NCBI RefSeq assembly: GCF_003112775.1 | Contig: NZ_BFCH01000026.1 | Span: forward strand, 81,552-145,551 | Length of the DNA: 64,000 nt | Direction: 5' to 3' | Source of the DNA: Mycobacterium montefiorense | Lineage (GTDB): Bacteria > Actinomycetota > Actinomycetes > Mycobacteriales > Mycobacteriaceae | Shown here: piece by piece, positions 15,734-24,640 of the stretch | Layout: every line of letters begins with the position of its first letter | Numbering within the stretch: the stretch's first letter is position 1 | The notes under the pieces: generated by a model | What the model saw: only the letters and a program-made list of their open reading frames with translations | Databases searched by the model: none | What the model was told of the DNA's origin: nothing | Translations under genes and position numbers: made by a program

Positions 15734-16729
15734 ATGAGGGCCGAGCGTCGACCGCGTTTCGGGTCCATGGAAGTCCTGGTCTTCGGGTTGGTGTGCTTCG
15801 CGATTTTCGGATCGTGGCTGCGCGCAGTCGTCGTCAACAGCGACGGGTTGGCCACCGCCGGCACCGTGTTCTGCGGAGTCTTCGTCCAGGCCCTGCCCTT
15901 CCTGGGCCTGGGCGTGGTGGTCAGCGGATTGATCGCGGTCTTTCTGCCGCCCGAGCGGCTGGTCCGCTGGCTGCCGCGGCGGCCAGCGGCGGCCGTCCTT
16001 GCCGCCGGTGTGGCCGGCGCCGCGCTGCCCGGATGCGAGTGCGGCTCGGTTCCGGTGGCGCGCCGGTTGTTCGGCGACGGCGGAGCGGCCGCTGCGGCGG
16101 CCTTGACCTTCATGCTCGCCGCGCCCGCCATCAACCCGGTCGTGGTGGTCGCGACGGCCGTCGCCTTCCCGGGTCAGCCGAAGATGGTCATCGCCAGAGT
16201 CGTTGCGTCGCTGCTGACCGCGGTGGTGATGGGCTGGGGGTGGTCTCGGTGGGGCCGTACCGAGTGGATCACCCGTCGGCTGCCGTCGCACGATTCCCAC
16301 AGTCCAGGGACGCAGTCGAAGTTGCTGCTCTTCTGCGAAGTGGCCCGGCACGACTTTTTGCAGGCGGCGGCCTACCTGGTGGTGGGCGCTGCCGCGGCGG
16401 CGGCGTTGCACGTTCTGGTGCCGCCGTGGATCTTCGAGCACGTTGGCGCGCACCTGATTCTCGGCGTCTTCGTGATGGCGGCGCTGGCCGTGATTCTGGC
16501 CGTGTGCTCGGAAGCGGACGCGTTCGTGGCATCCAGCCTGACGATGGTTCCGCTGATCCCGCGGCTGGTGTTCCTGGTCGTCGGACCCGCCATCGACGTC
16601 AAGCTGCTGGCGATGCAATCCGGCATGTTCGGCCGGGCGTTTGCCACCCGCTTCGCCCCGGCCACATTCGTTGTCGCCACCGCGGCGGCCACGCTTGTCG
16701 GCGTGCTGCTGCTGGGCGGTGCCCGATGA
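15734..16729 (+). CDS. YraQ/DUF318-type permease
   Basis: The 331-residue integral membrane protein has about eight helices in two similar halves. It carries the signature LPGCECGSVPVARRL in the first half and AVCSEADAFVASSL in the second, as in the YraQ/UPF0718/ArsP_1 permease family. Its cysteines lie in or beside helices. It begins 36 bases after a Zur box and overlaps the next gene by four bases (ATGA), so the two probably form a zinc-repressed uptake or export unit. Family members move metals or organoarsenicals; the substrate here is inferred to be zinc-related. Confidence 0.8.
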   Translation: MRAERRPRFGSMEVLVFGLVCFAIFGSWLRAVVVNSDGLATAGTVFCGVFVQALPFLGLGVVVSGLIAVFLPPERLVRWLPRRPAAAVLAAGVAGAALPGCECGSVPVARRLFGDGGAAAAAALTFMLAAPAINPVVVVATAVAFPGQPKMVIARVVASLLTAVVMGWGWSRWGRTEWITRRLPSHDSHSPGTQSKLLLFCEVARHDFLQAAAYLVVGAAAAAALHVLVPPWIFEHVGAHLILGVFVMAALAVILAVCSEADAFVASSLTMVPLIPRLVFLVVGPAIDVKLLAMQSGMFGRAFATRFAPATFVVATAAATLVGVLLLGGAR

Positions 16730-17439
16730 AACGCGAAACCGAGAACACGATCCTGCTGCTGGTCGGGCTCAGCATCGCGCTGATCGTGGGGACCGGTGTG
16801 TTCACCCGCTACGTCAAGCCCTCGCTGTTGCCGTGGCTGGTACTCACCGCCGCGCTACTGATCGGGCTGGCGCTGGTGGCAATCGTCGGAGATGTCCGCC
16901 GGGGCGGCTCGGACCATGGTCCCGAAGATGGGCATGCGCACCGCGGCGGCGTGGTGTGGCTGCTCGCCGTGCCTATCGTGGTGCTGTGCTTTGTGACGCC
17001 CCCGGCGCTGCGGCCTCAGGCTGCCACCGGATCGGTCACAAACGTCTCCAATGACGTTCTGCGCCAGGCATTTCCGCCGTTGCCGCCGGGGCGGGCCCCG
17101 GAGATCTCGCTGGCGGAAGTGATGATGCGGGCCGCCAACGACAGCACGGGATCGCTGAACAACCGGCTGATCACGGTCACCGGCTTCACCCTGAACGAAC
17201 CCGGCGGCATCGACCTGGCCCGCGTCGTCATCATTTGTTGCGCCGCCGACGCCCAACTGGCTCACGTGCATCTGCGCGACCGTGACGGCGCCAGCACTTT
17301 CGGGTTCCCGGACAACACCTGGTTGCGAGTGGAGGGTGTGGTGACTCCCGCCGAGCGGCAACCTCACACACCGCCGATCCCGACGCTTCGGGCCGTCTCG
17401 GTCACGCCCGTCTCGGCGCCGGCGAATCCATACTCGTAA
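16726..17439 (+). CDS. TIGR03943-like partner protein of the permease
   Basis: The 237-residue protein has two N-terminal helices (about 8-26 and 33-53), a His-rich linker (DHGPEDGHAHRGG), a third helix, then an extracytoplasmic domain with TGFTLNEPG, VVIICCAADAQ and the tail TPIPTL-like region. These match the TIGR03943 family, which always accompanies YraQ-type permeases. It is translationally coupled to the permease by ATGA. The CC pair and His stretch suit metal binding. Zinc regulation is inferred from the Zur box upstream of the operon. Confidence 0.78.
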   Translation: MKRETENTILLLVGLSIALIVGTGVFTRYVKPSLLPWLVLTAALLIGLALVAIVGDVRRGGSDHGPEDGHAHRGGVVWLLAVPIVVLCFVTPPALRPQAATGSVTNVSNDVLRQAFPPLPPGRAPEISLAEVMMRAANDSTGSLNNRLITVTGFTLNEPGGIDLARVVIICCAADAQLAHVHLRDRDGASTFGFPDNTWLRVEGVVTPAERQPHTPPIPTLRAVSVTPVSAPANPYS

Positions 17440-17522
17440 GCCCAAAAGAACGACATAACTGCAGGTTAGCCTGTTAGGCTCGCGTCGGCTCGCGCAGCGA
17501 ATCACGTCGGAAGAGGCTCTGG

Positions 17523-18539
17523 ATGACACGCCCACGAATCCGCGCTCGGGCGCCGCTGCGGATCTCGTTCGCCGGAGGCGGCACCGACGTACCACCCTTC
17601 CCGACGCTCGAAGGCGGCTGTGTGCTGTCGGCGACCATCGACCGCTACGCCTACGGATCGCTGACTCCGCGTACCGATCGCAAGGTGAGCATCGAGTCGG
17701 TGGACTTCAAGACCACCCACGAGATGACGCTCGACAGCGAGATTCTCTACGACGGCAGCCTGGATCTGATCAAGGCTGCCGTGCGGCGGTTCGGCCGCGA
17801 CGGCACGGACGGCTACGACCTGGTGTTGCGATCCAGCGCCCCGCCCGGCTCGGGACTGGGCTCGTCATCGACGATGATGGTCGCGCTGACGGGCCTGCTC
17901 GCCGAGCACTACCGGGCGCCGATGGGCGAGTACGAGACCGCGCAGCTGGCGTGCGCCATCGAGCGCGAGGACCTCGGCATCGCCGGCGGTATGCAGGACA
18001 TGTACGCGGCTACCTTCGGCGGATTCAACTTCATCGAGTTCGCCGACCGGGTGATCGTCAATCCACTGCGCATCCGTGACGCGACGGCCTTCGAGCTCGA
18101 GCTCAGCCTGCTGCTCTGCTACACCGGCATCACCCGGGACTCCGCACGGGTGATCGAGGACCAAACCCGGCGCGCCGCCACGGGTGCCGACGACACACTC
18201 GCCGGACTACGCGCCCAGAAGGAACTGGCTGTGGCCATGAAGGCCGCACTGCTGACAGGCAAGCTGAACGATTTCGGTGCCCTGCTCGGCGAGGCGTGGA
18301 TGCAGAAGAAACGCATGTCGCCCTACATCACCAATGCGCGCATCGACGAGCTCTACGACCTCGCGTTGCGCAACGGCGCGCTCGGCGGCAAGATCACCGG
18401 CGCAGGCGGTGGTGGCTACATCCTGCTGTTCTGCGACTTCACCAAGAAGCACCGTCTCATTGAAGCCCTCGAGGGCGCCGGGGCTGCGATCACCGAATTC
18501 GCTTTTGAGAGTAAGGGATTGACCACATGGCAGGCATGA
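17523..18539 (+). CDS. hddA: D-glycero-D-manno-heptose 7-phosphate kinase (HddA)
   Basis: The 338-residue GHMP kinase has the N-terminal RAPLRISFAGGGTDVPPF, the ATP loop APPGSGLGSSSTMM and the C-terminal KITGAGGGGYILL. This set matches HddA (Rv0115), which phosphorylates D-glycero-D-manno-heptose 7-phosphate at C1. It is the first gene of a hddA-gmhA-gmhB operon. The ATG at 17523 is preceded by GGAAGAGG. The operon supplies heptose bisphosphate and phosphate intermediates for GDP-heptose, presumably for a cell-surface glycan. Confidence 0.88.
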   Translation: MTRPRIRARAPLRISFAGGGTDVPPFPTLEGGCVLSATIDRYAYGSLTPRTDRKVSIESVDFKTTHEMTLDSEILYDGSLDLIKAAVRRFGRDGTDGYDLVLRSSAPPGSGLGSSSTMMVALTGLLAEHYRAPMGEYETAQLACAIEREDLGIAGGMQDMYAATFGGFNFIEFADRVIVNPLRIRDATAFELELSLLLCYTGITRDSARVIEDQTRRAATGADDTLAGLRAQKELAVAMKAALLTGKLNDFGALLGEAWMQKKRMSPYITNARIDELYDLALRNGALGGKITGAGGGGYILLFCDFTKKHRLIEALEGAGAAITEFAFESKGLTTWQA

Positions 18540-19144
18540 GCACGTCAGATGTCGTCACGCCGAGTGTCCAGACGGTCCAAGCGCGGCTGGCAGACACGAT
18601 CGCGGTCAAGCAGCAGATGCAGTCGGGGGCTTTCGCCGCGCAGACCGTCGAGGTGGCGCGCGTGCTGATCGACGCGCTGCGGGCCGGCGGGAAGGTGATC
18701 TTCTTCGGCAACGGCGGTTCCGCACAAGACGCGGGTCATCTGGCCGCCGAGCTGATGGGCCGCTTCGCTTTTGACCGTCCGGGCCTGGCCGCGATCAGCC
18801 TCCCGGACGCCACCGCCGCGATCACGGCGATCGGTAACGACTACTCCTACGACGAGGTCTTCGCCCGCCAGGTACTCGCCGCCGGCCGGCCGGGGGACGT
18901 GGTGGTCGGCTTGACCACGTCGGGCAATTCACCCAATGTGGTGCGTGCACTTGAGGCGGCCGGCCAGGCCGGGATGACGACGGTGACGCTCACCGGCGCC
19001 CGTGGCGGCAAGGTCGCCGACGTCGCCGAGATCTGCATCCGAGTGCCCAGTGTGGACACCGGGCGGATTCAGGAGGCGTGCCTGCACCTCGGCCACACCA
19101 TTTGCGAAATGGTCGAAGCCGCACTGTTTCCCAGACCCTCTTGA
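18527..19144 (+). CDS. gmhA: Sedoheptulose 7-phosphate isomerase GmhA
   Basis: The 205-residue SIS-domain isomerase has FFGNGGSAQDAGHLAAELMG, LTTSGNSPNVV and the C-terminal EACLHLGHTICEMVE, typical of GmhA (Rv0113). It converts sedoheptulose 7-phosphate to heptose 7-phosphate. The start at 18527 is supported by AAGGGA eight bases upstream and overlaps the hddA end by 13 bases; an ATG at 18536 (ATGA overlap) is the alternative. It is cotranscribed with hddA and gmhB. Confidence 0.9.
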   Translation: MAGMSTSDVVTPSVQTVQARLADTIAVKQQMQSGAFAAQTVEVARVLIDALRAGGKVIFFGNGGSAQDAGHLAAELMGRFAFDRPGLAAISLPDATAAITAIGNDYSYDEVFARQVLAAGRPGDVVVGLTTSGNSPNVVRALEAAGQAGMTTVTLTGARGGKVADVAEICIRVPSVDTGRIQEACLHLGHTICEMVEAALFPRPS

Positions 19145-19146
19145 CG

Positions 19147-19671
19147 ATGGACCTGCGAAACGTCCGCACCGTATTTCTGGACCGCGACGGAACCATCAAC
19201 GTCAAAGCCGCCGAGGGCGAGTACATCCGATCGCCCGAGGAGCTGGTTCTGCTACCCGGCGCCGCCACGGCGATAGCCGCGCTGAATGCGGCCGGCCTGC
19301 GCACGGTCTTGGTGACCAATCAGCGCTGGCTGTCCGAACCATCTTCGGACTCAACGTATTTCGTCGCCATCCAGGACCGGTTGTCGCAGCTTCTCGCCGC
19401 GCAGGGCGCGCACCTGGACGCGGCTTATCACTGCCCACACGCGGCGAACAGCTGTGACTGCCGCAAGCCGTTGGGCGGCATGCTGATTCGCGCGGCAGTA
19501 GAGCACGGCTTCGACGTTGCCGAGTCGGTCATGATCGGCGACAGTGACGCCGACGTGCAGGCGGGCCGGGCGGCCGGCGCGATGACCGTGCTGCTGCGCG
19601 CCGGCGGCGCAGACAACGCCGACTTCGTCGTCGCCGACCTCGCCGCCGCCGTACGGCTCATCCTCGCCTGA
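19147..19671 (+). CDS. gmhB: D-glycero-D-manno-heptose 1,7-bisphosphate phosphatase GmhB
   Basis: The 174-residue HAD phosphatase has FLDRDGTIN, VTNQ, the zinc-binding CPHAANSCDCRKP, and the motif IGDSDADVQAG, diagnostic of GmhB (Rv0114). It removes the C7 phosphate from heptose 1,7-bisphosphate. It starts three bases after gmhA stops. Its 3' end overlaps the convergent WecG/TagA gene by 14 bases. Confidence 0.9.
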   Translation: MDLRNVRTVFLDRDGTINVKAAEGEYIRSPEELVLLPGAATAIAALNAAGLRTVLVTNQRWLSEPSSDSTYFVAIQDRLSQLLAAQGAHLDAAYHCPHAANSCDCRKPLGGMLIRAAVEHGFDVAESVMIGDSDADVQAGRAAGAMTVLLRAGGADNADFVVADLAAAVRLILA

Positions 19672-20425
19672 AACGCTGAACTATCGACCGGGCGACCAGC
19701 GCGAGCGCAAACGGCAGATCGTCGCGCAGATACCGGCGGTAAAGCCGCCGCGGTTCGAGCATTAGCCGGTGCACCCACTCAAGTCCGAGCCGTTGCAGCA
19801 GCGGCGACGCCCGACGAACCACGCCGGCCGTCATGCCGATCCCGCCGCCGCAGGCCAGGCACCAGACGTTGGGCAGCTGCTGGGTCAGCTGCTCCATCAG
19901 GCGTTCCTGACGGGGGAAACCCAGACCGACGAAGACCAGATCGGGTTTGGCGGCGATCACGGCGGCGACCGCACGCCGCGCGCCATCCTTGGTGTTGTCG
20001 AAGCCGAACGCGGGCGACTGGGCGCCGGCGATGCGCAGGCTGGGGAATTGCGTGGCGAGCGCCGCGGCCGCTCGGTCCGGTATCCCTTCGGCGCCGCCGA
20101 AGAAATAGATCGACTTCCCGTCGGCCGCCGCCGCCGCGCTCAACGGCTGGATCAGCGACGAGCCCGCCACCCGCTCCGGCAACGTCTCACCTCGCAGCCG
20201 CGCCGCCCACACCAGCGGCATCCCGTCGGCGACGACGAGCGATCCCCTGGCTATCAGTTCGGCGAGCACGGCGTCGCGACTGGCTGCGCGGGCCACATCG
20301 ATGTTGACCGGGATGATCGAGCCGCCCCTGCCGTCGGCCCAGGCTTTGCGCACGACTTCGACGACCTCGTGTTGGGTGAGGGCATCGAACCAAAGATCGC
20401 CCACCTGGATCCTGGTTGGCCGCAT
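19658..20425 (-). CDS. WecG/TagA/CpsF-family glycosyltransferase (GT26)
   Basis: The 255-residue GT26 enzyme has VVADGMPLVWAARLRG with the catalytic Asp, YFFGGAEGIPDRAA, VGLGFPRQERLM, and the C-terminal RASPLLQRLGLEWVHRLMLE followed by PRRLYRRY. Relatives add ManNAc(A) to undecaprenyl-linked sugars for teichoic acids or enterobacterial common antigen. It is convergent with the heptose operon and might use the same glycan pathway; the acceptor is unknown. The ATG begins MRPTRIQVGDLWFD, matching family starts. Confidence 0.85.
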   Translation of the reverse strand: MRPTRIQVGDLWFDALTQHEVVEVVRKAWADGRGGSIIPVNIDVARAASRDAVLAELIARGSLVVADGMPLVWAARLRGETLPERVAGSSLIQPLSAAAAADGKSIYFFGGAEGIPDRAAAALATQFPSLRIAGAQSPAFGFDNTKDGARRAVAAVIAAKPDLVFVGLGFPRQERLMEQLTQQLPNVWCLACGGGIGMTAGVVRRASPLLQRLGLEWVHRLMLEPRRLYRRYLRDDLPFALALVARSIVQRFRRG

Positions 20426-20551
20426 GACTTGTGATTCTCACCGCATCGCCGCGGAAGTTCCATGGAACTCGCGACATCGATTGATCCGGTTGTTGCTGCA
20501 CCGGCCGCCAACGCCATAACCTGAGCGGATCGGATCGCAAGATGAGCCGCT

Positions 20552-21544
20552 GTGGCCGAACTGATCGGCGCGCGGACGGAAGAACTCGCCGCGATGGACA
20601 TCTTCGAGGGATGCGCCATCGAAGACTTAGAGCCGTTGGCGGCCAGCCTGCAACCGCTGCGCGCCGCGGCCGGCCAGGTTCTGATGGCCCAGGGGGAGCA
20701 AGCCGTCTCGTTCCTGCTCATCTCCTCGGGCACCGCCGAGATCAGACACGAAGGCGCCGACGGCGAGGTAGCCATCGGCGAGACCGGTGCCGGCGCTCTG
20801 ATCGGAGAGATCGCCCTACTGCGCAACAGCCCCAGGATCGCGACCGTCACTACCACCGAGCCGCTGACCGGCTGGATCGGCGACAACGATGCGTTCACCC
20901 GGTTGGTGCACATCCCGGGCATCACGCCCCGACTGTTGCGGACCGTGCGCCAGCGTCTGGCCGCCTTCGTTACGCCCATCCCGATACGGGTGCGCGACAG
21001 CACCCTACTGCTGCTGCGCCCGGTGCTGCCCGGCGACGACGAGCGGACCGTGCACGGTCATATCCAGTTCTCCGGCGAGACCTTGTATCGCCGGTTCATG
21101 ACGGCCCGGCTGCCGTCGGCGGAATTGATGCACTACCTGTCCGAAGTCGACTATGTCGACCACTTCGTGTGGGTGGTGACCGACGGCACCGACCCGGTGG
21201 CCGACGCGCGATTTGTCCGCGACGAGAAAGATCCCACGGTCGCCGAGATCGCGTTCACCGTCGCCGACGCCTATCAGGGCCGGGGGATCGGGAGCTTTCT
21301 GATCGGTGCGCTGTCGATCGCCGCCGAGGTCGACGGAGTCGAAAGATTCTCTGCGCGAATGCTTTCCGACAATCTGCCGATGCGCACGATGATGGACCGC
21401 TACGGCGCGATATGGCAGCGCGAAGACATCGGGGTGATCACCACTGTCATCGATGTTCCGCGCCCGCGCGACCTGGGCATCAAGCGTGAGATGGCCGACG
21501 AGATCAGACGTGTCGCACGTCAGGTGATCGAGGCGCTCGGCTGA
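20552..21544 (+). CDS. cAMP-dependent protein lysine acetyltransferase (PatA/Rv0998-type)
   Basis: The 330-residue protein fuses an N-terminal cyclic-nucleotide-binding domain (about 15-140; LISSGTAEIRHEG, GEIALLRNSPRIATV) to a C-terminal GNAT domain (about 150-325; EIAFTVADAYQGRGIGSFLI). It is nearly colinear with M. tuberculosis Rv0998, where cAMP releases autoinhibition and the enzyme acetylates targets such as acyl-CoA synthetases. The start is a GTG, matching the homologue's N-terminus after two or three residues. It is divergent from the GT26 gene. Confidence 0.93.
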   Translation: MAELIGARTEELAAMDIFEGCAIEDLEPLAASLQPLRAAAGQVLMAQGEQAVSFLLISSGTAEIRHEGADGEVAIGETGAGALIGEIALLRNSPRIATVTTTEPLTGWIGDNDAFTRLVHIPGITPRLLRTVRQRLAAFVTPIPIRVRDSTLLLLRPVLPGDDERTVHGHIQFSGETLYRRFMTARLPSAELMHYLSEVDYVDHFVWVVTDGTDPVADARFVRDEKDPTVAEIAFTVADAYQGRGIGSFLIGALSIAAEVDGVERFSARMLSDNLPMRTMMDRYGAIWQREDIGVITTVIDVPRPRDLGIKREMADEIRRVARQVIEALG

Positions 21545-21554
21545 ACCGGCTTGC

Positions 21555-22526
21555 TCAGCACGAGGGCTGGTACGGGGTGAACTTCGAGGTGACGTCGCCG
21601 ACGAGGTCTTCGTCGTACGGGTTGATCGCCTTCGGCTCGGATCCCGCTGTGAAATCGAGGCCGTCGAGCTCAATCCAGACCGTGTTCGGGCTGGTGGTCA
21701 GCTCGAAGAAATAGGTACGGTTCGTCAGATCGGTGACGGTGCGGTATTCGGTGTTGTAGATCCCGAAATCCTGGTAAGGCGCCCCGAAGGGCACCGACAC
21801 ATTGCGCATGATCGCCATCACGCCGGCTACCGCCTGACGGGTGTCACGCGGCTCGGGCAGCAGCGCGACAAAGTACGCGGCGCGCTGGAAACGATCGATC
21901 GGGTTGACGTTGCCCGGCAACGGCATATCGCAGCCTGGGTTCGAAAAGTCTTGCCGTGAAAGCAGTTCCAACTGTTGTTCGTAAGTCGGGTCGTTGGTCA
22001 TGAGGGTGTACTCGCGGCCGTGATGCACGACGATGCGGCCATGGTCGAACTCGACGACGGCCGAGTCGCCGGACGCATCCTCGATCGCGAGGTGGATGGT
22101 GGCGTCGTGCCCGCGGGCGTTGATCATCACCAGCTGAATGCCGTCCATCAAGGTCAGCGCCTCGGAGACGGTGGCGGCTTGGTCGAGTAGGTACTGGGTC
22201 CACAGCCCGACGTGCAGTCCCGGCTTGGCTGCATCGCGCGGGCCCAGATCTGTTGCCTCCAGGTACAGCCCGTGCACGGCCAAGCCGCGTTCGTTGATGC
22301 CGTCGAAAGCGCCGACGCCGTAGACGGTGGTGACCAGGCTGCCGTACCGGCTGGTCCAGCGCAGTGGATTGTCCGCGACAACGGTGATGCCGGCCGCGAT
22401 GCCGCCGTCACGGTCGAGTCCTCGTGGGAATGCCACGATTAACGGTTCGGTGGATTCCGGCCAGTCCATGCTGCGCCCGGTCAGAACGGCGAGGTCGTTG
22501 GTGTTCCAGAGAACTCGTGTGCACAC
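21555..22526 (-). CDS. Linear amide C-N hydrolase (choloylglycine hydrolase/penicillin V acylase family)
   Basis: The 323-residue Ntn-hydrolase has GTG-TGC at its start, giving Met-Cys. After Met removal, Cys2 would be the nucleophile, as the family requires (CTRVLWN, then TGRSMDWPES with the conserved Arg/Asp). Other signs are GINERGLAVHGLYLE and MTNDPTYEQQL. The longer upstream open frame is excluded because it would bury the catalytic cysteine. Substrates could be bile-acid amides, N-acyl amino acids or N-acyl homoserine lactones. It is convergent with patA (10-base gap) and divergent from a lipoprotein gene. Confidence 0.82.
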   Translation of the reverse strand: MCTRVLWNTNDLAVLTGRSMDWPESTEPLIVAFPRGLDRDGGIAAGITVVADNPLRWTSRYGSLVTTVYGVGAFDGINERGLAVHGLYLEATDLGPRDAAKPGLHVGLWTQYLLDQAATVSEALTLMDGIQLVMINARGHDATIHLAIEDASGDSAVVEFDHGRIVVHHGREYTLMTNDPTYEQQLELLSRQDFSNPGCDMPLPGNVNPIDRFQRAAYFVALLPEPRDTRQAVAGVMAIMRNVSVPFGAPYQDFGIYNTEYRTVTDLTNRTYFFELTTSPNTVWIELDGLDFTAGSEPKAINPYDEDLVGDVTSKFTPYQPSC

Positions 22527-22562
22527 ACGCGCCAAGCTACACGTCTCGTAAGATGAACGAGC

Positions 22563-23237
22563 ATGCGGCCGTTCTGGTTTGGCGCGGTACTTACGGCGTC
22601 GGTGACTGCCTGCGGTGCACATTCGCCGGCGCACCGACCGTCGGCGTCACCGTCGCCGTCGGCGCATGGCACCGTCGTCAACCCCGCTAACATCAAGCGA
22701 GTCGTTCGCGACCTGCCACCCAACTACGAGGTCACCAGCGGCATCCCCAGCGCGGCCTCGCCCCGGGTGATCTGGGGTCTCGACGCCGATGCGACGTCCA
22801 AGCCGGCGGTATGCGCCACGCTCGCCGATCCCGGCAAGGCGCCCGATCGATCCGCGCAGGGCCTGTCCGCCTCGGGTCAGGGCGGCATCGTCAACGCCGT
22901 GGTGGTGGCTTTGCCGGGCCCGGTCGACCTGGACCGCAACGTCGCCGACGCCTGCGGCCAGTTCACGATGACCGACGCGCACACCACGGCCACCGTCCGG
23001 CTCACCGACCCGCACCGCATCGACGGTGCCGAAACCCTCGGCATGGTCGTCGATACCAAATCCGCCGTCGAGGCCGGCACCGAAATCGATTCGCGGGCAT
23101 ATACATTCATCGCCTACCTGGGCGGCTACTACGCGTTCACCACCCTGACCACCGATCCGGGTTCCGCGCTGCCGGCACTACCGCCGCAATTCGCCGCCGA
23201 TCTACTTGCCAAAACGGTATCCACGTTGCGCAGCTGA
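22563..23237 (+). CDS. Secreted lipoprotein, DUF5642-like
   Basis: The 224-residue protein starts with a short signal peptide and a lipobox ending in VTACG (lipidated Cys about residue 17). A Ser/Pro-rich linker and a single extracellular domain follow (NIKRVVRDLPPNYEVTSGIP; VSTLRS end). It is a paralogue-like neighbour of the next lipoprotein: same size, with similar beta-rich C-terminus ending in LLAKTVSTL versus LLVKGVDAI. Resembles mycobacterial DUF5642 proteins; function unknown. Confidence 0.75.
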   Translation: MRPFWFGAVLTASVTACGAHSPAHRPSASPSPSAHGTVVNPANIKRVVRDLPPNYEVTSGIPSAASPRVIWGLDADATSKPAVCATLADPGKAPDRSAQGLSASGQGGIVNAVVVALPGPVDLDRNVADACGQFTMTDAHTTATVRLTDPHRIDGAETLGMVVDTKSAVEAGTEIDSRAYTFIAYLGGYYAFTTLTTDPGSALPALPPQFAADLLAKTVSTLRS

Positions 23238-23241
23238 ACGT

Positions 23242-23919
23242 ATGCCTTTGGGTAGATTAGCCACGGTGTCCAAGCTGGTATGCGTCATCGCAGCCGTGTG
23301 CGTGCTCGCCGGCTGCTCATCAAATACCACCACTGCGATGAACGCCGACATCGCCAAGATCGCCCAGGTCAAGTTGAACTTTGGACCCGAGTTCAAAGTC
23401 ACCGACATCTCGGAACGCGCGATCGATCCCAAACTGCTGTCCGCCCGCAAGCTGCCCGAGGGCCTGAAGTTCGACCCCGCCAACTGCGCGAAGCTGGCGT
23501 CGGGGCCCGACATGCCGCCGGACGTCAAGGGCAACATGGCAGCGGTGTCCGCCGAGGGCAATGGCAACCGGTATGTCGTCATCGCGGTCGAGACCTCCAA
23601 GCCACTGCCGCCCAATGACCCGAGCAAGGACTGCGACAAGGTCGCGTTCTCCGGCGGCCAGGTACGCGGCGGCCTCGAGGTCATCGACGCGCCGCACATC
23701 GACGGGACGCACACGTTCGGCGTGCACCGCGTCCTGCAGGCAGTGCTGACCGGCGGTACCCGCACCGGTGAGCTATACGACTACTCCGCGCAGTTCGGCG
23801 ACTTCCAGGTGATCGTGATCGCCAATCCGCTGGTCACCGCGGACCAGCCGGTCGCCAAGGTCGACACGCAGCGTGCTCGCGACCTGCTCGTCAAAGGGGT
23901 GGACGCGATCCGCACCTGA
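23242..23919 (+). CDS. Secreted lipoprotein, DUF5642-like (Rv0999 position)
   Basis: The 225-residue protein has a signal peptide and the lipobox VLAGC (lipidated Cys about residue 25), then an extracellular domain (LNFGPEFKVTDISERAIDPK; FGDFQVIVIANPL). It starts four bases after the preceding lipoprotein stops, so the pair is probably one transcript. A GTG at 23266 would give a shorter signal peptide beginning MSKLVCVIAAV and is a good alternative. It occupies the position of M. tuberculosis Rv0999 between patA and the alkB-like gene. Function unknown. Confidence 0.75.
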   Translation: MPLGRLATVSKLVCVIAAVCVLAGCSSNTTTAMNADIAKIAQVKLNFGPEFKVTDISERAIDPKLLSARKLPEGLKFDPANCAKLASGPDMPPDVKGNMAAVSAEGNGNRYVVIAVETSKPLPPNDPSKDCDKVAFSGGQVRGGLEVIDAPHIDGTHTFGVHRVLQAVLTGGTRTGELYDYSAQFGDFQVIVIANPLVTADQPVAKVDTQRARDLLVKGVDAIRT

Positions 23920-23922
23920 CGC

Positions 23923-24552
23923 TCAGCGCACGTCGCGTGGCCGGAACTGGATGCTGACGCGCGGGCCCTTGCGCAACGAGGTCTTCGGAACGGCGTGCTC
24001 CCAGGTGCGCTGGCAGGATCCGCCCATCACCAAGAGGTCGCCGTGCGCCTGCGGCAGCCGCAACGACGGCCCGCCACCGCGCGGCCTCATCGCGAAGGTG
24101 CGGGTGGCGCCGAGGCTGATGATCGCCACCATGGTGTCCTCGGAGTTGCTGCGGCCAATCGTGTCGCCGTGCCAGGCGACACTGTCGGAGCCGTCCCGGT
24201 AACAGCACAATCCGATCGTGGTGAAGGGCTCGCCGAGCTCGCCCGCGTAAATGTCGTTGAGCCGGCGGCGCAGGCGTGCCAGCAGCGGGTGGGGCGCCTC
24301 CTCGACGGTCAGGTCGTGAAAGCTCACCAGCCGCGGCACCTCGACCACCCGGTCGTACATCTGGCGGCGTTCGGATCGCCACGGGACCGTGGACAACAGC
24401 GCGTCGAGCAGGTCGTGCGCACCGTAAGGGTCGTCGCTGAGCCAGCCGGCGCGGATCTCGACGAAGGCACCGTTGCCCAGGTGCCGTCGCTCGGTGTGCT
24501 CGAACAGCGAGCCCTGTACCGCGGTCCCCACGACGCTCAGCCTATCGCACAT
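23923..24552 (-). CDS. AlkB-like 2-oxoglutarate/Fe(II) dioxygenase
   Basis: The ~209-residue AlkB-family repair enzyme has the iron ligands in AWHGDTIG (HxD) and RTWEHAVPK (distal His), plus the 2OG-binding arginines in RVSIQFRPR. It has the length and position of Rv1000c. The frame is open to an ATG at 24615, only 26 bases from the divergent arcA start, which leaves little room for promoters. I favour the ATG at 24552; a GTG at 24531 is also possible. Expected role: oxidative removal of alkyl groups from DNA or RNA bases. Confidence 0.82.
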   Translation of the reverse strand: MCDRLSVVGTAVQGSLFEHTERRHLGNGAFVEIRAGWLSDDPYGAHDLLDALLSTVPWRSERRQMYDRVVEVPRLVSFHDLTVEEAPHPLLARLRRRLNDIYAGELGEPFTTIGLCCYRDGSDSVAWHGDTIGRSNSEDTMVAIISLGATRTFAMRPRGGGPSLRLPQAHGDLLVMGGSCQRTWEHAVPKTSLRKGPRVSIQFRPRDVR

Positions 24553-24640
24553 TCGTTCGATTGATTGGGACTCGCCGGGCCACCAGCGTGCCTCGGGGTG
24601 TGACGCGACGGCCATGATTTCCGCGGCTACGGTTTAGGGC

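Noticed and set aside
17463..17472. Possible IdeR half-site AGGTTAGCCT upstream of hddA
   Set aside because: Only one half matches well (10 of 19 over the full site), and an iron link to heptose synthesis has no other support.
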